From NCBI GenBank assembly GCA_025356185.1, contig JANXUN010000549.1, positions 1-7,228 of the forward strand: DNA of 7,228 bases. Direction: 5' to 3'. Each line of letters begins with the position of its first letter. Positions within the stretch are counted from its first letter, which is position 1. The notes under the pieces are model-generated. The model was not told where the DNA came from, did not search any database, and was given only the letters and a program-made list of their open reading frames with translations. The DNA is from Gemmatimonadaceae bacterium. Lineage in GTDB: Bacteria; Gemmatimonadota; Gemmatimonadetes; Gemmatimonadales; Gemmatimonadaceae. The translations under genes and the position numbers were made by a program. Positions 6,237 through 7,228 of this stretch are shown piece by piece.

Positions 6237-7228
6237 TCAATCGTAGCGCAATGCGTGCATGGGATCGACCTGCGACGCGCGACGCGCCGGCACGAAGCCG
6301 GCCAGCAGCGCAATCGCCGCCAAGAGCGTGACTGCCAACACGAACACGATCGGATCATATCCATGCAATCCGAACAAGAGCGTCTGCGCGGCGCGACCAA
6401 GACCCACCGCCGCTGCCACGCCCACGATGCCGCCGGCCAGCAGCATACCGCCCACCTGTCGCATCACCATCGCCCGCACGCGACTTCCGTTGGCACCCAA
6501 CGCCATGCGCACGCCAATTTCACGGGTGCGTTGCTCGACCGAATACGCCAACACGCCGTACAAGCCAACTCCCGCTAACAACGTCGCGAGCACAGCGAAT
6601 GCCGCCGACAAAATACTGATCATGCGATCGAGAAACACGTTCTCGCGAATTTGCTGCGGCATCGTCTTCAAATCTTCGACGGGTAATGTCGGATCGATGC
6701 GCTTCATCGTCGCGGGAATCACACCCAGCAGTTGTTCCGGCGGGAGCGATGTCTTGACATAGAAATACATTGATCCGGCATGCGCATCTTGCCGCCACGG
6801 ACGAAAGAAGAGTGGCGGAATTTCGTTTTTGACCGATGAATATTTCGCGTCCTGCACCAAGCCTACGATTTGAATGTTGATCGAGTCTGGGCTGTCGTCG
6901 GAGATAAACTTTCCCACCGCGTCGTTGCCAAGATTGAATTTCTTCGCGAAGGTCTGATTGACCATCGCGACACGAGCGCCGCCAAATCGATCCGCCGTCG
7001 TAAATTCTCGTCCTGCTAAGATGGGCACGCCCAGCGCCGTCATGTAGCCGGCGCCGATCTCGTTGTAACGGGAGTTGTTGTCAATGTCAGGTCCATGGGG
7101 ATAGCCCTGCACGTACACACCCGTGCCCCAATTGCTTCCGGCCAAGAGCGGTACCAACGACGTTGCTACTGCTGTGACGCCAGGAATCGCGGACAGCTCG
7201 GATTCGACGCGATCAAACAGCATCTGGG
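6237..7228 (-). CDS. MacB/FtsX-type ABC permease, C-terminal part (probably ADOP family; 5' end outside window)
   Basis: The frame is open from the right edge to the TGA at 6239-6237 and gives about 330 residues. Numbered from the Met at 7223, the first 200 residues form the later part of a MacB-type periplasmic core domain (IPGVTAVA, MTALGVPILAGREF, VGLVQDAKYSSV, IPPLFFRPW). Three membrane helices follow (about 203-226, 255-275, 291-311), with the FtsX-family signature VEQRTREIGVRMALGA (229-244) and the terminal ARRASQVDPMHALRYD (313-328). The Met at 7223 is internal: a Gln codon precedes it and the family is much longer. Wording and arrangement fit the second half of the duplicated ADOP permeases (about 800 aa), but a single-copy MacB-like permease of about 400 aa cannot be excluded without the upstream sequence. 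The adaptor and ATPase downstream are its likely partners in an export complex. Confidence 0.9.
   Translation of the reverse strand, partial: QMLFDRVESELSAIPGVTAVATSLVPLLAGSNWGTGVYVQGYPHGPDIDNNSRYNEIGAGYMTALGVPILAGREFTTADRFGGARVAMVNQTFAKKFNLGNDAVGKFISDDSPDSINIQIVGLVQDAKYSSVKNEIPPLFFRPWRQDAHAGSMYFYVKTSLPPEQLLGVIPATMKRIDPTLPVEDLKTMPQQIRENVFLDRMISILSAAFAVLATLLAGVGLYGVLAYSVEQRTREIGVRMALGANGSRVRAMVMRQVGGMLLAGGIVGVAAAVGLGRAAQTLLFGLHGYDPIVFVLAVTLLAAIALLAGFVPARRASQVDPMHALRYD

Noticed and set aside
6196..6240. Upstream TTG start for the adaptor (15 extra residues)
   Set aside because: There is no ribosome site, the added residues look unlike the family N-terminus, and the ATG at 6195 gives the expected MDIARP start.

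Overview
The window is a compact, gene-dense, moderately GC-rich bacterial chromosome segment. It has no RNA genes, insertion sequences, CRISPR arrays or long repeats that I can see. Codons favour gcg, acg and cgc. The downstream export genes closely resemble, from memory, a type common in Gemmatimonadota and Acidobacteriota: a MacB-like permease, an adaptor starting MDIARP, and a LolD/MacB-like ATPase. I lean towards Gemmatimonadota, but this is inference from protein style, not from a phylogenetic marker.

Plus-strand half (1-4198). Six same-direction genes are packed tightly, with gaps from a 1-nt overlap to about 35 nt: the 3' end of a class I SAM-dependent methyltransferase; mog (molybdopterin adenylyltransferase); a short Trm112/YcaR-like zinc-finger protein; a PLP enzyme of the cystathionine lyase family; a probably Tat-exported amidase-signature hydrolase; and a 115-aa single-membrane-helix protein of unknown function. 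The spacing suggests one transcript that begins left of the window. The gene set is metabolically mixed (Moco synthesis, methyltransferase/Trm112, sulfur amino acids, amide hydrolysis), so shared transcription need not mean a shared pathway.

Minus-strand half (7228-4217). Reading leftward are the C-terminal part of a MacB/FtsX-type permease (5' end outside the window), a HlyD/MacA-type periplasmic adaptor and an ABC ATPase. Together they look like an inner-membrane tripartite export system. The outer-membrane TolC-like partner and the promoter are not in the window.

The two blocks converge with 18 bp between stop codons (4199-4216) and no convincing intrinsic terminator. No stretch over 300 bases lacks a gene; the largest non-coding gap is about 41 nt. 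I found no convincing undescribed system. The most useful leads are the Trm112-like gene close to a methyltransferase, the unusual active-site motifs of the PLP lyase, and the unknown membrane protein coupled to the exported amidase.
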